This document shows, in pieces, positions 5,645 to 5,971 of a stretch of 5,971 nucleotides of DNA; positions within the stretch are counted from its first letter, which is position 1, and each line of letters begins with the position of its first letter. The notes beneath the pieces are model-generated. The model saw nothing but the letters and a program-made list of their open reading frames with translations, searched no databases and was not told where the DNA came from. A program made the position numbers and the translations under genes. The stretch comes from an uncultured Actinomycetes bacterium. Its GTDB lineage: Bacteria > Actinomycetota > Actinomycetes > Nanopelagicales > Nanopelagicaceae. The stretch covers positions 1 to 5,971 of the forward strand of contig CAILBF010000097.1 of NCBI GenBank assembly GCA_903832395.1, read 5' to 3'.

Positions 5645-5660
5645 CCGCAAGTACTTGCGG
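5645..5660. repeat. Perfect 16-bp palindrome in leader of copy B
   Basis: CCGCAAGTACTTGCGG equals its own reverse complement. The matching site in copy A (5408-5423) keeps the CTTGCGG half but has mismatches in the other, so only copy B is perfect. It could be an operator or an RNA hairpin in the leader downstream of the predicted -10. Confidence 0.6.
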
Positions 5661-5724
5661 ATAGGTAAAGATTAGGTCTTTCCTTAGTGGAAACCCTCGA
5701 TTTCTTTTGTGCGTTGTCTGTGAA

Positions 5725-5971
5725 TTACGAGCCAATAACCTCTTGTAAACCCGCGACTAAACGATCTACATCCGCACGCGTTGTATAGGGTGCAAGACCT
5801 GCCCGCAAAGCCCCAGCATCGCCTAAGCCTAGTTTTCTCGATACCTCAAGGGCATAGAAGTTATTAGCTGGAAGATTCACTTTCTTTGCTGCCATCGCTT
5901 TGTAAATCTGCGCGCTATCGTGGCCCGAAAATGAAAAATAGATAGTTGGCGTGCGGTGCTTGGCATGTCCA
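5725..5971 (-). CDS. Cysteine desulfurase-like class V aminotransferase, C-terminal part
   Basis: A PLP-dependent enzyme of the class V aminotransferase fold, close to the cysteine desulfurase-like subfamily TIGR01976. Only the last 81 codons are in the window; it begins beyond the right edge. Visible: RTPTIYFSFSGHDSAQIYKAMAAK, the regulatory small-domain strand-helix; NNFYALEVSRKLGL; then GALRAGLAPYTTRADVDRLVAGL, equivalent to the R-x-G-L-x-x-Y-N-T-x-x-E-V-D-R end of the family. The catalytic lysine and PLP residues lie outside the window, so activity cannot be judged. The stop TAA at 5727-5725 runs directly into copy B of the duplicated unit, and its last codons seem to be duplicated at 5491-5511. 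Confidence 0.82.
   Translation of the reverse strand, partial: GHAKHRTPTIYFSFSGHDSAQIYKAMAAKKVNLPANNFYALEVSRKLGLGDAGALRAGLAPYTTRADVDRLVAGLQEVIGS

Larger units (their letters stand above)
5537..5748 (-). repeat. Tandem duplication, decayed copy B
   Basis: Same order as copy A but with nearly all of the coding sequence lost: aminotransferase 3' end and upstream block (5707-5748), promoter/leader sequence (about 5645-5700), the last codons of the secreted protein (5583-5630) and the terminator (5537-5567). It fills the space between copy A and the aminotransferase gene. Its terminator could still end the aminotransferase message. Confidence 0.75.

Noticed and set aside
1..5971. CRISPR array, transposase, tRNA or rRNA
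   Set aside because: No regularly spaced repeats, no transposase motifs, no cloverleaf or rRNA-like segments seen on either strand.

Overview
The window looks like a chromosomal segment of a small-genome, moderate-GC actinobacterium, plausibly of the freshwater Nanopelagicales (acI) type. The main evidence is a GlnR-type response regulator directly followed by a mycothiol synthase (MshD) domain, since mycothiol is an actinobacterial thiol. A membrane-anchored thioredoxin sits beside glnR, an arrangement I recall from mycobacteria. Genes are tightly packed, with stop/start contacts and several starts that lack a Shine-Dalgarno. The lineage is an inference, not a match.

Left part (1-3128, minus strand): six genes form one compact, probably co-transcribed run. 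In transcription order they are a membrane-anchored thioredoxin, a Fur-family metalloregulator most like Streptomyces Nur, a YgfZ-type folate-binding protein (Fe-S maintenance), a 42-residue membrane protein, a nitrobindin-like heme-binding beta-barrel, and an asparaginase that runs off the left edge. Junctions are 29 bp, a 4-bp ATGA overlap, 18 bp, 0 bp and 0 bp. Themes are redox, metal and heme handling, with a nitrogen-scavenging enzyme at the end.

Middle (3116-4318, plus strand): glnR, the global nitrogen regulator, is divergent from the thioredoxin gene with no intergenic space. The start codons overlap, and a likely leaderless -10 box for glnR lies inside the thioredoxin reading frame. 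Three bases after glnR comes an MshD-like acetyltransferase that holds only the C-terminal catalytic GNAT domain and stops before the expected last beta strand.

Right part (4311-5971): this is accessory or remodelled sequence. An Abi-like gene with an R-x4-H (HEPN-type) motif converges on, and overlaps, the shortened mshD end. Then come a + strand terminator-like structured hairpin, a bidirectional terminator, and a small secreted Ala-rich protein. Between this protein and the 3' part of a cysteine-desulfurase-like aminotransferase lies a second, decayed copy of the secreted-protein unit: terminator, the last codons, promoter/leader. Even the last codons of the aminotransferase appear duplicated upstream of the intact copy. 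This tandem duplication with loss of the coding sequence, and the mshD/abi junction, are the most notable things here. I found no CRISPR array, tRNA, rRNA, transposase or known riboswitch, and no convincing undescribed multi-gene system.
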